A stretch of DNA of 21,491 nt from Paramacrobiotus metropolitanus. Taxonomy: Eukaryota; Tardigrada; Eutardigrada; Parachela; Macrobiotidae. A program made the position numbers and the translations under genes. This document shows positions 1 through 8,161 of the stretch, piece by piece. The notes below the pieces were generated by a model, which saw only the letters and a program-made list of their open reading frames with translations, did not search any database and had not been told where the DNA came from. Location: assembly GCF_019649055.1 (NCBI RefSeq), contig NW_026570666.1:1-21491 (forward strand), written 5' to 3'. Each line of letters opens with the position of its first letter. Position 1 is the first letter of the stretch.

Positions 1-1
1 A

Positions 2-178
2 GAGATACCGTTTGAAAGAAATTATACGTACAGTAAGTGGAAAAACAAAATCGCTGCTGCCAGTCATAATATGTATCTGTATGATTATTGTATTGCACAA
101 ATGCATACTATAGCAAGAGCGTTATATTATGAAACCGAGGAAACCATTTCAGATATCAAGGCTTCGACACTATCTATT
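2..178 (+). CDS. possible partial exon at left edge
   Basis: An open frame runs from the first bases of the window to a TAA at 179-181 and encodes about 59 residues of protein-like composition. The segment IPFERNYTYSKW followed later by IARALYYETEET weakly recalls the start of an astacin domain (IPY strand, then a helix near AM..IE..T). It is in the same frame as the astacin-like exon at 211, but two stops (179 and 191) separate them and no consensus donor sits between. A GTAAGT at 33-38 is an alternative exon end, but its phase does not match the next exon. It may be the upstream part of the same gene. Confidence 0.25.
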
Positions 179-210
179 TAACGTCAACAATAATTGTTTA
201 CTACTATTAG

Positions 211-787
211 GGCTCTCTCTCCGGTATGTCGAGGCCCTCTCGGTTACTTGGGCGGAAGCCAGAATCTGGTGCTGGTAGGAACTACGAGCAATCCGGCCGC
301 CGGTCGCGCCGGTTGTCTGCAAGATCAGCGCGACGTTACCCGTCTATTACTCAACGCGCTGGGCGTAATCAGTGAATTTCAGCGTCCGGATCGCGATGCA
401 CCGAACAGCCCCATGCGGTTTCTGACGAACTACGACGAAAAACTTCTGGACACAGTGCGAGCCGACGGAATGTTCCATAAAAAGACGGCAGCGGAAACTT
501 TGGCTGTATTCCCTGACACATTCGATATACTGTCCGTTACGATGGTGCATCCAGAGCGGTATGCTAAATCCGCTCGTGACCCGGTTTTTCAGTTGGCCCC
601 TTTTGGGAAAACTGTCGGCACAACGACTACGCTTAGCAAAGGAGACTGCGAAGTGCTGAGTTACATGTATCATTGTAACATTGCTTGCGAAGCAACAGGT
701 ACAGTGTACAACAAAAACAATTTACATAAATCGGCTCGTCGCTTCGCGGTTCAAAAATTACTCTCGCAACAACACGCCACCATTTAA
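211..787 (+). CDS. astacin-like (M12A) domain exon without catalytic residues
   Basis: Astacins are secreted or membrane zinc endopeptidases. This exon follows an acceptor (TTTACTACTATTAG, ending at 210) and reads openly to TAA at 785-787. The family frame is clear: a GYLGGSQNLVLVG strand, the GC cysteine, then ALGVISEFQRPDRD where astacins have HALG-x-x-HE-x-x-R-x-DRD, then a Met-turn region (FDILSVTMVHPERY) and the closing LSKGD...YMYHC. All three histidines and the glutamate of HExxHxxGxxH are replaced (H to R, E to L, H to N, H to S), and the HY of the Met-turn reads HP. It should be inactive as a protease. The frame is otherwise intact. A donor (GCAACAG followed by GTACAG, at 699) could end the exon after CNIACEAT instead of at the stop. 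Start exons lie upstream or outside the window. Confidence 0.6.
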
Positions 788-885
788 ACGCGTGGGCATA
801 GACTTTCTACGCTGCGTTCTAATGCTCGCGCTTCACCAATTTCGAGATACATTTATGAGAACTGCATATCAATAGGTTTACAAAA

Positions 886-891
886 AATAAA
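886..891 (+). promoter_or_regulatory. possible polyadenylation signal AATAAA
   Basis: An exact AATAAA lies about 100 bases after the TAA at 785-787, where a polyadenylation signal for the astacin-like exon would be expected. If the exon instead splices from 698 to 926, this signal would be intronic and could give a short secreted form. Confidence 0.35.
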
Positions 892-925
892 AACTATTTT
901 AATGCCTAACGTGGCGAATTACTTC

Positions 926-1131
926 TGAAAACAAGCTAATTTTTGCGCGCTACCAGCAGGGGCCGGCTGCGTAAAAAAACCATGCGACATACAAAAATTC
1001 TCTGGATTATAGATAACGGAGCAGTTTACGGCGTACCCGGATTTGACACGAAAACAGTTTCACAGAGTTATTTCTGCTGGCCTAATGCAACAGGATCAGT
1101 GAGCGAAGCCGCTCCCATTGGTGAAATTCAG
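926..1131 (+). CDS. possible cysteine-rich exon downstream of the astacin-like exon
   Basis: Spliced from 698 (phase 1) to 926, the frame reads A-NFCALPAGAGCVKKPCDI, a cysteine-rich stretch like the small domains that follow astacin catalytic domains. The frame then changes by one base near 1005 into one ending SYFCWPNATGSVSEAAPIGEIQ at a CAG-GTAAAA donor (1132), phase 0. Asparagine N-A-T is a possible glycosylation site. Problems: the acceptor at 924-925 has a weak pyrimidine tract, and the one-base frame change is unexplained. An alternative acceptor, CCAGCAG, ends at 959. Confidence 0.3.
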
Positions 1132-2188
1132 GTAAAAGATTAGTAAGTAATAAATCAGCATCGTTCTACTAGTGCTGATCAGACCTGGCTAAACATTTGG
1201 CAGATGTTTTTGCTGAAGTAGGGCACAACGCTCTCTTGCGCGCCCGTGAAAGATAACGCGAGTTAGTCACCACAACATTCTCAAGCCGAAAGCTAACGGC
1301 TGCGCTCATTGGTCCGCTACGTGATCCACAGATGAATTACAAAACGCAGCTTCGAAGCTGCGTTTTCTATTTCACATACACATTCACCTCCGTTGTCCCT
1401 GCTGTGTACAATTCGTTTGTGTGTACGCAGCACGATTCATTTAACAGTCAGTGCTTGCGTTTTCTGTGGTGATCCACTGCATATTACTGGTCCAACGCAT
1501 TTGTATTTTTGCTGTGTGTCATCCATCGGTGACGCATTCTGCTTTCACATTTTATTTCGCGATATCTTTCTTGAGAAGATTAGCTAGGATTGATCGGGCC
1601 TACTGTAACACTCTACAGTGTAACGTTCTAGTGTTTCTACCGGACGCGCCCCGCGCATACAGAAGTCTCAGAGAGACAGTATTTTCAATACGTTGTTTCT
1701 CTCATCCTGAATGCCACTTTGAAATTATTAGCTCGTTCTCTGTCGTTGAGTCAGGTCGATAGGACAGACATTACGTTATTTATTCTTATTCTTACTTCTT
1801 ATTCTCTCCGTGTACTGCGTACTAATTTTTCGGATCTGAAGGATCTGTTTTCCAGTCATCAAAAAAATTCCTAACGGTTTAGATACATAGAATTATTACA
1901 TAGAATTAAAGCCCAAAACCATAATTTTCTGTTTCTGTCGACATAAAGTGACAAAGTTTTAATAAAGCTCTGTAAGATTTATAAACGTTTTGGCGTCCGC
2001 TGTAGCCATTGTTGCGTTCTTTCCACAAACTTCTCTGGGCATTTCAAAAAATATTGCTTGCTAGTAGTGCGAACTGGTGGGGTTACGGGTGGCCGAAATT
2101 CACGCTGTAAGGTTTTTTCTCCTGCTGTGCGGAATGTGCGGAATCTTCATTAAAGAACACTATTGAATCAACCTAAATTTTTAAACAG
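1132..2188 (+). other. probable intron or spacer of about 1 kb
   Basis: This stretch begins with GTAAAA and ends in a good acceptor (TTTTTAAACAG, 2178-2188). Short open frames inside it on the + strand (1393-1587 and 1451-1762) lack convincing composition or splice sites and I do not call them. The only structure is the 26-base palindrome at 1341-1366. Confidence 0.35.
1341..1366. repeat. 26-base perfect palindrome
   Basis: Each 13-base arm begins AAAACGCAGCTTC and the second arm is its exact reverse complement, with no loop. It ends in a T run, so in bacteria it would read as a terminator. In this eukaryotic context it is more likely a small foldback or a transposon remnant. Confidence 0.85.
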
Positions 2189-2631
2189 GCAAATTACGCA
2201 GCGTGGCCGGATAGGATAGTATACTATGAATTTACTCCCTCCATTGACGTCTTAGCAACTCCGGTTAATGGTACTCCGAATACTGCCCAGCTGACGTTAC
2301 GACAGCCCATCCGGACCGGTTTCCAAACAAGGGCGCGTCTCACTGCAAGAGACAACAATACGTTACTAGCGGCGGTTGACATCACCATCGACGTTAACTG
2401 TTGGCCACAATTCCGGCTAGCGACCAACCCAAAACAACCACTCGAACAGTTCTGCGGTGTGCCGGGCAAAATTGGTAGTCAAGCCAGCGTCTTCAACAAA
2501 GAATGCCGGCGAACCGGCATTTACAACGTGGAAGTGCCGTGTGTATCTGCAACCGGCCCCATTCGACCCTCTCGGAGAATCATTTCAATCGATTCGGTAC
2601 GGCACGCATGCTTTGTAACTCACCCCTGACA
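2189..2631 (+). CDS. probable ectodomain exon of a membrane protein, one frame change
   Basis: After the TTTTTAAACAG acceptor the frame starting GCA-AAT-TAC is open for 146 codons with protein-like composition and several cysteines: ANYAAWPDRIVYYEF, then VNCWPQF, QFCGVPG, NKECRRTG and VEVPCVSATG. The exon ends at ACA-GTAAGT (2632). In the starting frame a TGA occurs at 2627. The last 60 bases instead read SENHFNRFGTARMLCNSPLT in a frame one base away, ending exactly at the donor in phase 0, which fits the next exon. A single-base deletion near 2567, real or a sequencing error, would explain this. The WPDRIVYY opening resembles the first strand of an astacin, but nothing after it does. I do not recognise the family. 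Confidence 0.45.
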
Positions 2632-2754
2632 GTAAGTCGATATCTTGCCATACGCCATGCTGTGTACGTTGTTGCTGGCTGGCACTGCGCCAATAAACTA
2701 GTATGACCGAAGCGTAGCAGGAATAGATTGTAAATGACTTACCTGTACATTTAG

Positions 2755-2847
2755 GCTGTTGCCGGTCCGGAGAATTACACGATGCTTGCAGTTACTGTAC
2801 TGTATTTAGCACTATTTACAGTATTATTTCTTAGAGAGCAGCAGTAG
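2755..2847 (+). CDS. terminal exon with one transmembrane helix
   Basis: Acceptor TACATTTAG ends at 2754. The exon reads AVAGPENYT, then a hydrophobic helix MLAVTVLYLALFTVLFL, then REQQ and TAG at 2845-2847. This is the usual end of a single-pass type I membrane protein with a very short cytoplasmic tail. Phase 0 matches the end of the preceding exon. No AATAAA is visible close downstream. Confidence 0.5.
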   Translation, partial: AVAGPENYTMLAVTVLYLALFTVLFLREQQ

Positions 2848-3453
2848 TAAAATGGATGTTACGAAGTACAAAAAAACCTACGGTATATCCGCTAAAACCG
2901 CGCGGACAAGTGAACATTTTCCTGTTCTTAGAACTGCCTAAATTTTGCCAGCCTAATATTTTAAGGAAGTGACCCAGTATCTGTACATACTAAGTTCGTG
3001 TGCATGCACGAGAATTTTTGGTTTTGCGCACTCAAAAGCACTTTGAAAATGACTCAGCAGCATGTTTCGGATTAGCGCAAGAACTTGGTATTCCCAGTAG
3101 TTGGTGATAAAAAGAAACCTGATAAAGTGTATCATTTAAAAAAAAGAGGAGAAAAAAGCCGATATTAAGGAGACAATTAATATCTGAATTAACATTTCAG
3201 TTAATATCAAACTGAGGTTGAAGAATTAGTATCTGACGTAAGCGTTTTAATGAATGCAAAAATTTATGTTTGTAATAACAATAACAATCGGAATACTTCC
3301 CGGAGCAATAATAATCGGTTTCAAAAACAAAATAAGTTTAGCAATTACATTAATACGTAATCGCGGAAATTTTTGGAATTCCTACAGAAATAATATTTAG
3401 GAGTGTCGATTACGTGAAAGCGAAAGTTTTCACACGTACTCGAATCAGTATCG
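2848..3453. other. AT-rich intergenic stretch with one dispersed-repeat copy
   Basis: I see no coding exon here. It holds the diverged repeat copy at 2961-3030 and simple A-rich tracts around 3138-3160. Confidence 0.5.
2961..3030. repeat. diverged dispersed repeat, copy 1
   Basis: It begins TTAAGGAAGTGACCC, shares TTCGTGTGCATGCACGA in the middle and ends in TTTTGCGC. The same order of words occurs at 12744-12810, with scattered substitutions and small gaps. The family is not recognised. Confidence 0.5.
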
Positions 3454-3490
3454 TTTACCGGCATACTCTGTATGGCAGTAATATTCGACA
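3454..3490 (+). repeat. 37-base direct repeat at left boundary of the retrotransposon
   Basis: It is identical, in the same orientation, to 8125-8161. It starts TTTACCGGCATAC and ends ATATTCGACA, and contains an imperfect inverted pair CATAC-TCT-GTATG. It may be a duplicated target, or the element's own recombination core. Confidence 0.8.
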
Positions 3491-3491
3491 T

Positions 3492-3610
3492 ATGAGGTTT
3501 GAAGAGTGCCGGCATGGCCGGAAGTGCGCAATTACAGCTGAGTATCTTACTTTGCGGTACAGATTGCTCACTGCCGGCACCTTCCGCCTGTGCCCGGTCC
3601 CTTCGCCCCC
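3492..3610 (-). repeat. split direct repeat B2
   Basis: This 119-base copy matches 3951-4069 with one difference (CCGGC here, CCGAC there). In the element's sense it is the right-hand outer copy. Confidence 0.9.
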
Positions 3611-3725
3611 CTTTAATGATAATGACAGTAACAATGTGCATGACAGAATCAAAACAACTTGCAACAACAGCTCAGAGAAACCAACAGTCAGAATGTGCCC
3701 TGTAGGGCGGGCGGGTGGTAAATCT

Positions 3726-3883
3726 GAACGTAACAGCATGAATGTAGCCGAAAACACGAATGCGAGTAAGCTGTAACGCGCGAAAGGCAAAATGCACACG
3801 GCACCATGCTGCCGGTGCCGGGATTAACAGGGAAACAATTGCGCCAATTTAACATTAGCTAAGTTACACTTAACTTTCATTTA
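3726..3883 (-). repeat. split direct repeat A2
   Basis: This 158-base copy matches A1 at 7952-8128 but lacks 19 bases, corresponding to 8065-8083, between 3838 and 3839. Confidence 0.9.
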
Positions 3884-3950
3884 AATTGTAAGCGAATTTC
3901 CTATCCTGGGATCCGGTATGCTGGGATATTGCAGACTTTTCGTGCGGTAA

Positions 3951-4069
3951 ATGAGGTTTGAAGAGTGCCGACATGGCCGGAAGTGCGCAATTACAGCTGA
4001 GTATCTTACTTTGCGGTACAGATTGCTCACTGCCGGCACCTTCCGCCTGTGCCCGGTCCCTTCGCCCCC
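3951..4069 (-). repeat. split direct repeat B1
   Basis: This is the inner copy of the B repeat. It overlaps the 3' end of the recombinase frame, so the last dozen or so residues of the protein are encoded in the repeat. A 67-base unique spacer (3884-3950) separates it from A2. Confidence 0.9.
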
Positions 4070-6591
4070 AAACAAGCCCCTTTCCGGTAGAAGTTCGGGT
4101 TAGTGAGCGCGTCAGGCCGGATGTAACGATCAACGCAGTCGCTTTTCCATCGTCCGGCTCGCTTTATCTCCTCCTTCGGCGGCGCTCGAGCGGCCGCTTC
4201 GGTTGCCGCTCCGATGCGGAAGCTGTGTACTGAAGCGCAGGCGGTCGGGTGGGCATCCAGGAGAGACTTCAGGATCGATCTACTCGCTCCCGTGTGAGAT
4301 AGCGACCATCGGCATAGCGGTAGAAAGGTTTTGCCATTCCCCCTTGCCTCTCCCGCTGCCGGTGGTAAGCTTCGATAGCGCGGACAGGGCACACTGAGCG
4401 GTTAGTTGCGGTGAGCTCGATCTTTGTGCCTGCTGCGCACTGGTCCGATTTCGTCCGTTTCAGTGAGACTATCACACGCGCGCCCGTCAACTGTACGTCG
4501 TTGCATGTCTGGGTTGATGCCGCATCGAACAAGCTGGACGTCTTGCTTACCAGCTCACTGACTCGCATGAACCCAAAGAAAGCCATGCAGAACGCGCTCC
4601 ATAGCATCACGGCCTCTTCAGTGTTATCGTGCTCTGCCAGTCGCGTTTTGAGCATGCGCATTACGTTCAGCGTAATCGGTAGACGTTGATCAGGCGTCGG
4701 CCCCTTAAGCCGCTTGTATCCGTTAACCGCCCGCACGACCAGGTCGTCGGCTGTTGGGTTAGGCAACGCTGCTTCTCGATGATGATTGTGGATCGCCGCC
4801 AAATACACTTTGCATGTCCGATAAGCTGCCTTGTCCTCGAAAAGCTGCGCGACAAACGCAGCGACCGTCGCCGGAGCTGCTGGGAGCGGTGTTAGGCGAT
4901 TGGCAAGGCAAAATGCTTGGAAACGGCTCAACGAAGAATCGTATGTCGTTCGGGAGGATGAGGAAATGTTTGCGCCGAGGAGGCGCTGCAGAGTCGGGTT
5001 TGGTCGTAAGACTCCTGCAGGCTCCGAAAATGTCCGGACATGGTGTAGGCGACTGCGACGCCTGAGGGCCAGCTGGAACCGCTCCGTCTGAAAACGAGAT
5101 AAGGCATCAGCTATTCCGTTATCAACGCCGCGAACGTGTTTCAAGGTTAGGGTGAAATTATTATCTGCCGCCGCCCGCGTCAAGCGCCGCATAAGATCAA
5201 GGACGCCCGGGCTGCTGGAGCGCAGGCGTGCCCATGCCTCCACAGCGCCGGCGTTGTCAGTATGGAAAATGATTTTTCGTCGCCGCAAATTCCCGCCCCC
5301 AAATAATAGCCGCGAGGAGGATGGGAACCATCTCCAGGTACTCAATTGATGGCGGGCGTTGCAGGATCCACTTTGGCCACCTAAGCTGGAACCATTCGTT
5401 TTGATAAAAGGCTCCCAGACCAAGCGTGGCGGATGCGTCTGTATAAAGGTGCAGTACGTCAGAGGTGGTCCAGTCCGGGTCCAGGAAGAGGGCCGTGCCG
5501 TTCCATTGTGGCAGAAATGTTCTCCACCAATCCAGGTCACTGTGAAAGTCGTCGGTGAGAGTGATAGTGGAACGTCCATGGAAGGCGGAAAGCAGCATTA
5601 TCATTCGCCTCGTGAACAGCCGACTGGATGGTACGCATTTTGAGGCAAAGACAATGTACCGATCAGACTTTGCAGCTCGTTAGTGGTACAGGATTCCCTT
5701 CCGACCCAATTCTTGAGGGTTTCCATTATGTCTAGCTGCTTATTGTTGGGCAGGCTGAGAGTCTGCGCCACCGAGTCAAGCACTATGCCGAGGAATGTCA
5801 GCCGAGTGGCGGGGCCCTCTGTTTTGTCCAGAGCTAATGGCACCCCAAGCTCGCTGCACACTGCCTCCATAGACTGCACTCGATCGTCCGAGGTTTGCCA
5901 ACGAAAAAGAAATCATCTACGTAGTGTAGCAAGGTAACTAGCCGTGCTCTCTTTCCCACACACCAGTGAACAGCAAGGGAGAAGAATTCAAAGATATAAG
6001 GTGAAGAGCGGCAACCGAACGGTAGCACTATGTCGAAAAAGTACTCACCGCTAATCTTGAACCCCAGCAGGTTCCAGTCGGCGCGTCTGACGGGAATGAG
6101 GCGAAACGCGGACTTGATGTCCATCTTGGCCATCACTGCGCCTTTGCCGGCGGTCACGACTAGGCGTACAGCATCGTCGACTGAACAGTACTGCAAGGGC
6201 ATTTCATCGCCCCTTATGTAGTCGTTGATGCTGTTTCCGTACGGTTGGGAAAGGTCCATTATAGTCCGATGGCCCCCGTCTTTTTTTGGACGGCAGCCCA
6301 GCGCGTTAACGACGAAATGAGGCAGCGGAGGAGCAGAGAATGGTCCGACGGTATGACCCAGCGAAACCTCCTTTCTTATGCTTTGCAGGAGCGCGTCGTG
6401 GTGAATTCGTGCGGACTGTGAATTACTTGTGGACCGGCTTTGTTGCGGTCCTGTATACCGAATATCAGCTCCGGTACGCAAGGTGTTGAGGATGAACTGA
6501 CGGAGATCTTTATCGGGGTGATCCGTGAGCAGCCTGGCAAAAGCGTCGGCACGCAGGGGCGTCAAGCGCTTGCCGGAACTCTCGACGGCTC
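4027..6591 (-). pseudogene. pol: reverse transcriptase, RNase H and tyrosine recombinase, frame-shifted
   Basis: The - strand frame opens at about 6591 and overlaps the end of gag by about 30 bases in the -1 frame; there is no ATG at the overlap, so expression by frameshifting or reinitiation is likely. RT motifs are clear: KMDIKSAFRLIPV, LPFGCRSSPYIFEFF and the catalytic YVDD (about 5912-5923). RNase H follows (LYTDASATLGLGAF, IEYLEMVPILLAA, HTDNAGAVEAW). The tyrosine recombinase follows directly in the same frame: FMRVSEL arginine, HSFRIGAAT (HxxR), GRWKSD and the nucleophile in DRYIRP (codon about 4123), ending at 4027. All catalytic residues are present. One-base shifts near 5893, 5646, 5286 and 4272 break the frame, and I see no independent nonsense codons. 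Either a recently inactivated copy or sequencing errors. Confidence 0.85.
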
Positions 6592-7871
6592 AGCGACTTC
6601 CGGCTTTGCACTGGGGTGCTGTGGTCCTTTTCCGGCAGTGCTCGCAGACGTGTAGGCGCCGATGTTTGCATGGTTCGGTGCAGTGGCCGTAGTTATGATT
6701 GCGGCAGATTTCGCCCCCGCTGCTGGGGCGGGACGAAAGGGCGGTACGTAACCGGCCTGGCCGCGGCGTGGCTGCTTGCACTGGGCGATAAAGTGCCCCA
6801 GCTCTCCGCAGTTCCGGCATTTGTCCGTGGGAGCTGCTGTCTTCTTCAATCTACTTTCTTGGGCACTGTCGCTGGCAGCCTCCTCTGGCACGGCGTTTTG
6901 GATATAATCGGCGTAAGTGTCGTCATGCTGGCGGGCCCACATGTCAATTTCATGAGGGTGGCTGGTCATGAGCGATCTGAATTGCCGGTCATACTCGAGC
7001 CAATGGGCGGTCGGAACCCCCCGGTCGACGTATGCCGCAATCAGATCTTGATACTTAGCCAGGGCCGTAGCTAGCTCCGGCACGATTGTGACGCGGTATG
7101 CCAGGAACACGGAAAAGGCGCGGATCCAGGAGGTGAAGGAGTCAACGACTACGCGCACTTCGTTTGGCTTTAACACGACGTGTCCTCTTGACATTACCAG
7201 CTTGGAGCCTCCATGCTTCGGTTTTCCACCCGGTTTTTTGGCAAGCAATCAAAATCGACGTACCGCGTTGGGTCCGCAAGTCGCCGGCGAACCCTGCTGG
7301 GGACCGCTGGCAGGTGCTTCGCCCGATCGAGCAGAGCGTTTCGAGCGGACGATGATGCGCGGTATCCGCTTCGTTGATTTCCGCAAGGATGCGGACCCAG
7401 ACGGTCGAAAATCGGCGGGCGGGCGGGTGAGCGGCTGTGAGACGAGGAGCGGCTCCTAGAACTGCTGCTCTTACCTCTTCGTCGGCGATGCGCGCGTCCG
7501 CTGCTTCCTCTGCTGTGATGCACATCCCTTTTTCCGTCCGGGTGCGACTCAATCTGGATGACAGATGCAGTTGCTGGAGAGATAGGCCGGGGAACCCCAA
7601 GCTCCCTGGTTGCCAGCGGTGTGACAATATCCAGGAGCTGTTGGATTTGTCGCTGCTGTTGGTCCTGTCGCACCATCACGGTTTGCAAATCGGGTGCCGG
7701 TGGATCCACAACTACGACTTTCGACCTGATTGTAGGAGCAGGTGACTGGGATCGGTCGCGCTTTCGGCTGGGACGCATCCTGGATTGGGGAGCCCGGCCT
7801 CCTCTGGTGCCGCCGCCAGAGCGCGTTTTTCTCGGGCTCAGGTTTCGGTTAGGCTTTTTCTTTGGTGGCAT
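6562..7871 (-). pseudogene. gag-like protein with CCHC zinc knuckle, frame-shifted
   Basis: Starts at ATG (7871) with a basic, Ser/Arg/Pro-rich N-terminus (MPPKKKPNRNLSPRKTRSGG). The frame changes near 7530, at an A5 run, into one reading GMCITAEEAADARIADEE. At least one more change occurs by about 7243, at an A6 run, into the frame that carries the C-terminal half (SFTSWIRAFSVFLAYRV, then ATALAKYQDLIAAYV). That half holds the nucleic-acid-binding knuckle CRNCGELGHFIAQC (CX2CX4HX4C, 6778-6819) and an Ala/Pro-rich tail ending in TGA at 6562. This is a structural, RNA-binding particle protein by family analogy. The boundaries of the middle frame are uncertain. Confidence 0.75.
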
Positions 7872-7951
7872 TATGCAGAATGCTTCTGATCACCGTAAAT
7901 TAACGACACGAAGGGTATTGCTGGAAGATTTTAGCGAGATTCCAGAAATTC

Positions 7952-8128
7952 GAACGTAACAGCATGAATGTAGCCGAAAACACGAATGCGAGTAAGCTGT
8001 AACGCGCGAAAGGCAAAATGCACACGGCACCATGCTGCCGGTGCCGGGATTAACAGGGAAACAACTGTACAGGAATTCGTAAATTGCGCCAATTTAACAT
8101 TAGCTAAGTTACACTTAACTTTCATTTA
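7952..8128 (-). repeat. split direct repeat A1 (5' terminal)
   Basis: This 177-base outer copy of the A repeat lies upstream of gag, separated from its ATG by 80 bases. It matches A2 (3726-3883) except for the 19 extra bases at 8065-8083. By analogy it should hold the element's promoter, but I see no clear TATA box. Confidence 0.9.
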
Positions 8129-8161
8129 CCGGCATACTCTGTATGGCAGTAATATTCGACA
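8125..8161 (+). repeat. 37-base direct repeat at right boundary of the retrotransposon
   Basis: Identical to 3454-3490. It overlaps the end of A1 by four bases (TTTA). Confidence 0.8.

Larger units (their letters stand above)
3454..8161 (-). mobile_element. DIRS-order tyrosine-recombinase retrotransposon with split direct repeats
   Basis: Read on the - strand, the order is 37-base terminal repeat (8161-8125), A1 (8128-7952), gag, RT-RNase H-tyrosine recombinase, B1 (4069-3951), 67-base spacer, A2 (3883-3726), 115-base spacer, B2 (3610-3492), 37-base repeat (3490-3454). A1...B1-A2-B2 is the split direct repeat plan of PAT and Ngaro elements, which copy through a circle and insert by a tyrosine recombinase instead of a DDE integrase. 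The gag zinc knuckle recalls PAT. No methyltransferase domain lies between RNase H and the recombinase, which recalls Ngaro. B1 and B2 differ at one site in 119 bases, so the insertion is young, yet its reading frames are broken by single-base shifts. Confidence 0.85.

Noticed and set aside
194-210. TTG at 194 as the start codon of the astacin-like frame
   Set aside because: A TTG start is not expected in an animal nuclear gene, and the 16 bases before 211 look like the pyrimidine tract and AG of a splice acceptor.
1341-1366. Bacterial intrinsic terminator
   Set aside because: The form fits (stem followed by T run), but no bacterial gene is present and the surrounding DNA is clearly eukaryotic.
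2224-2469. - strand open frame
   Set aside because: It is the shadow of the + strand exon at 2189-2631, which has better composition and splice sites.
2705-2718. 14-base word GACCGAAGCGTAGC shared with 8961-8974
   Set aside because: Too short and isolated to support a repeat family from this window alone.
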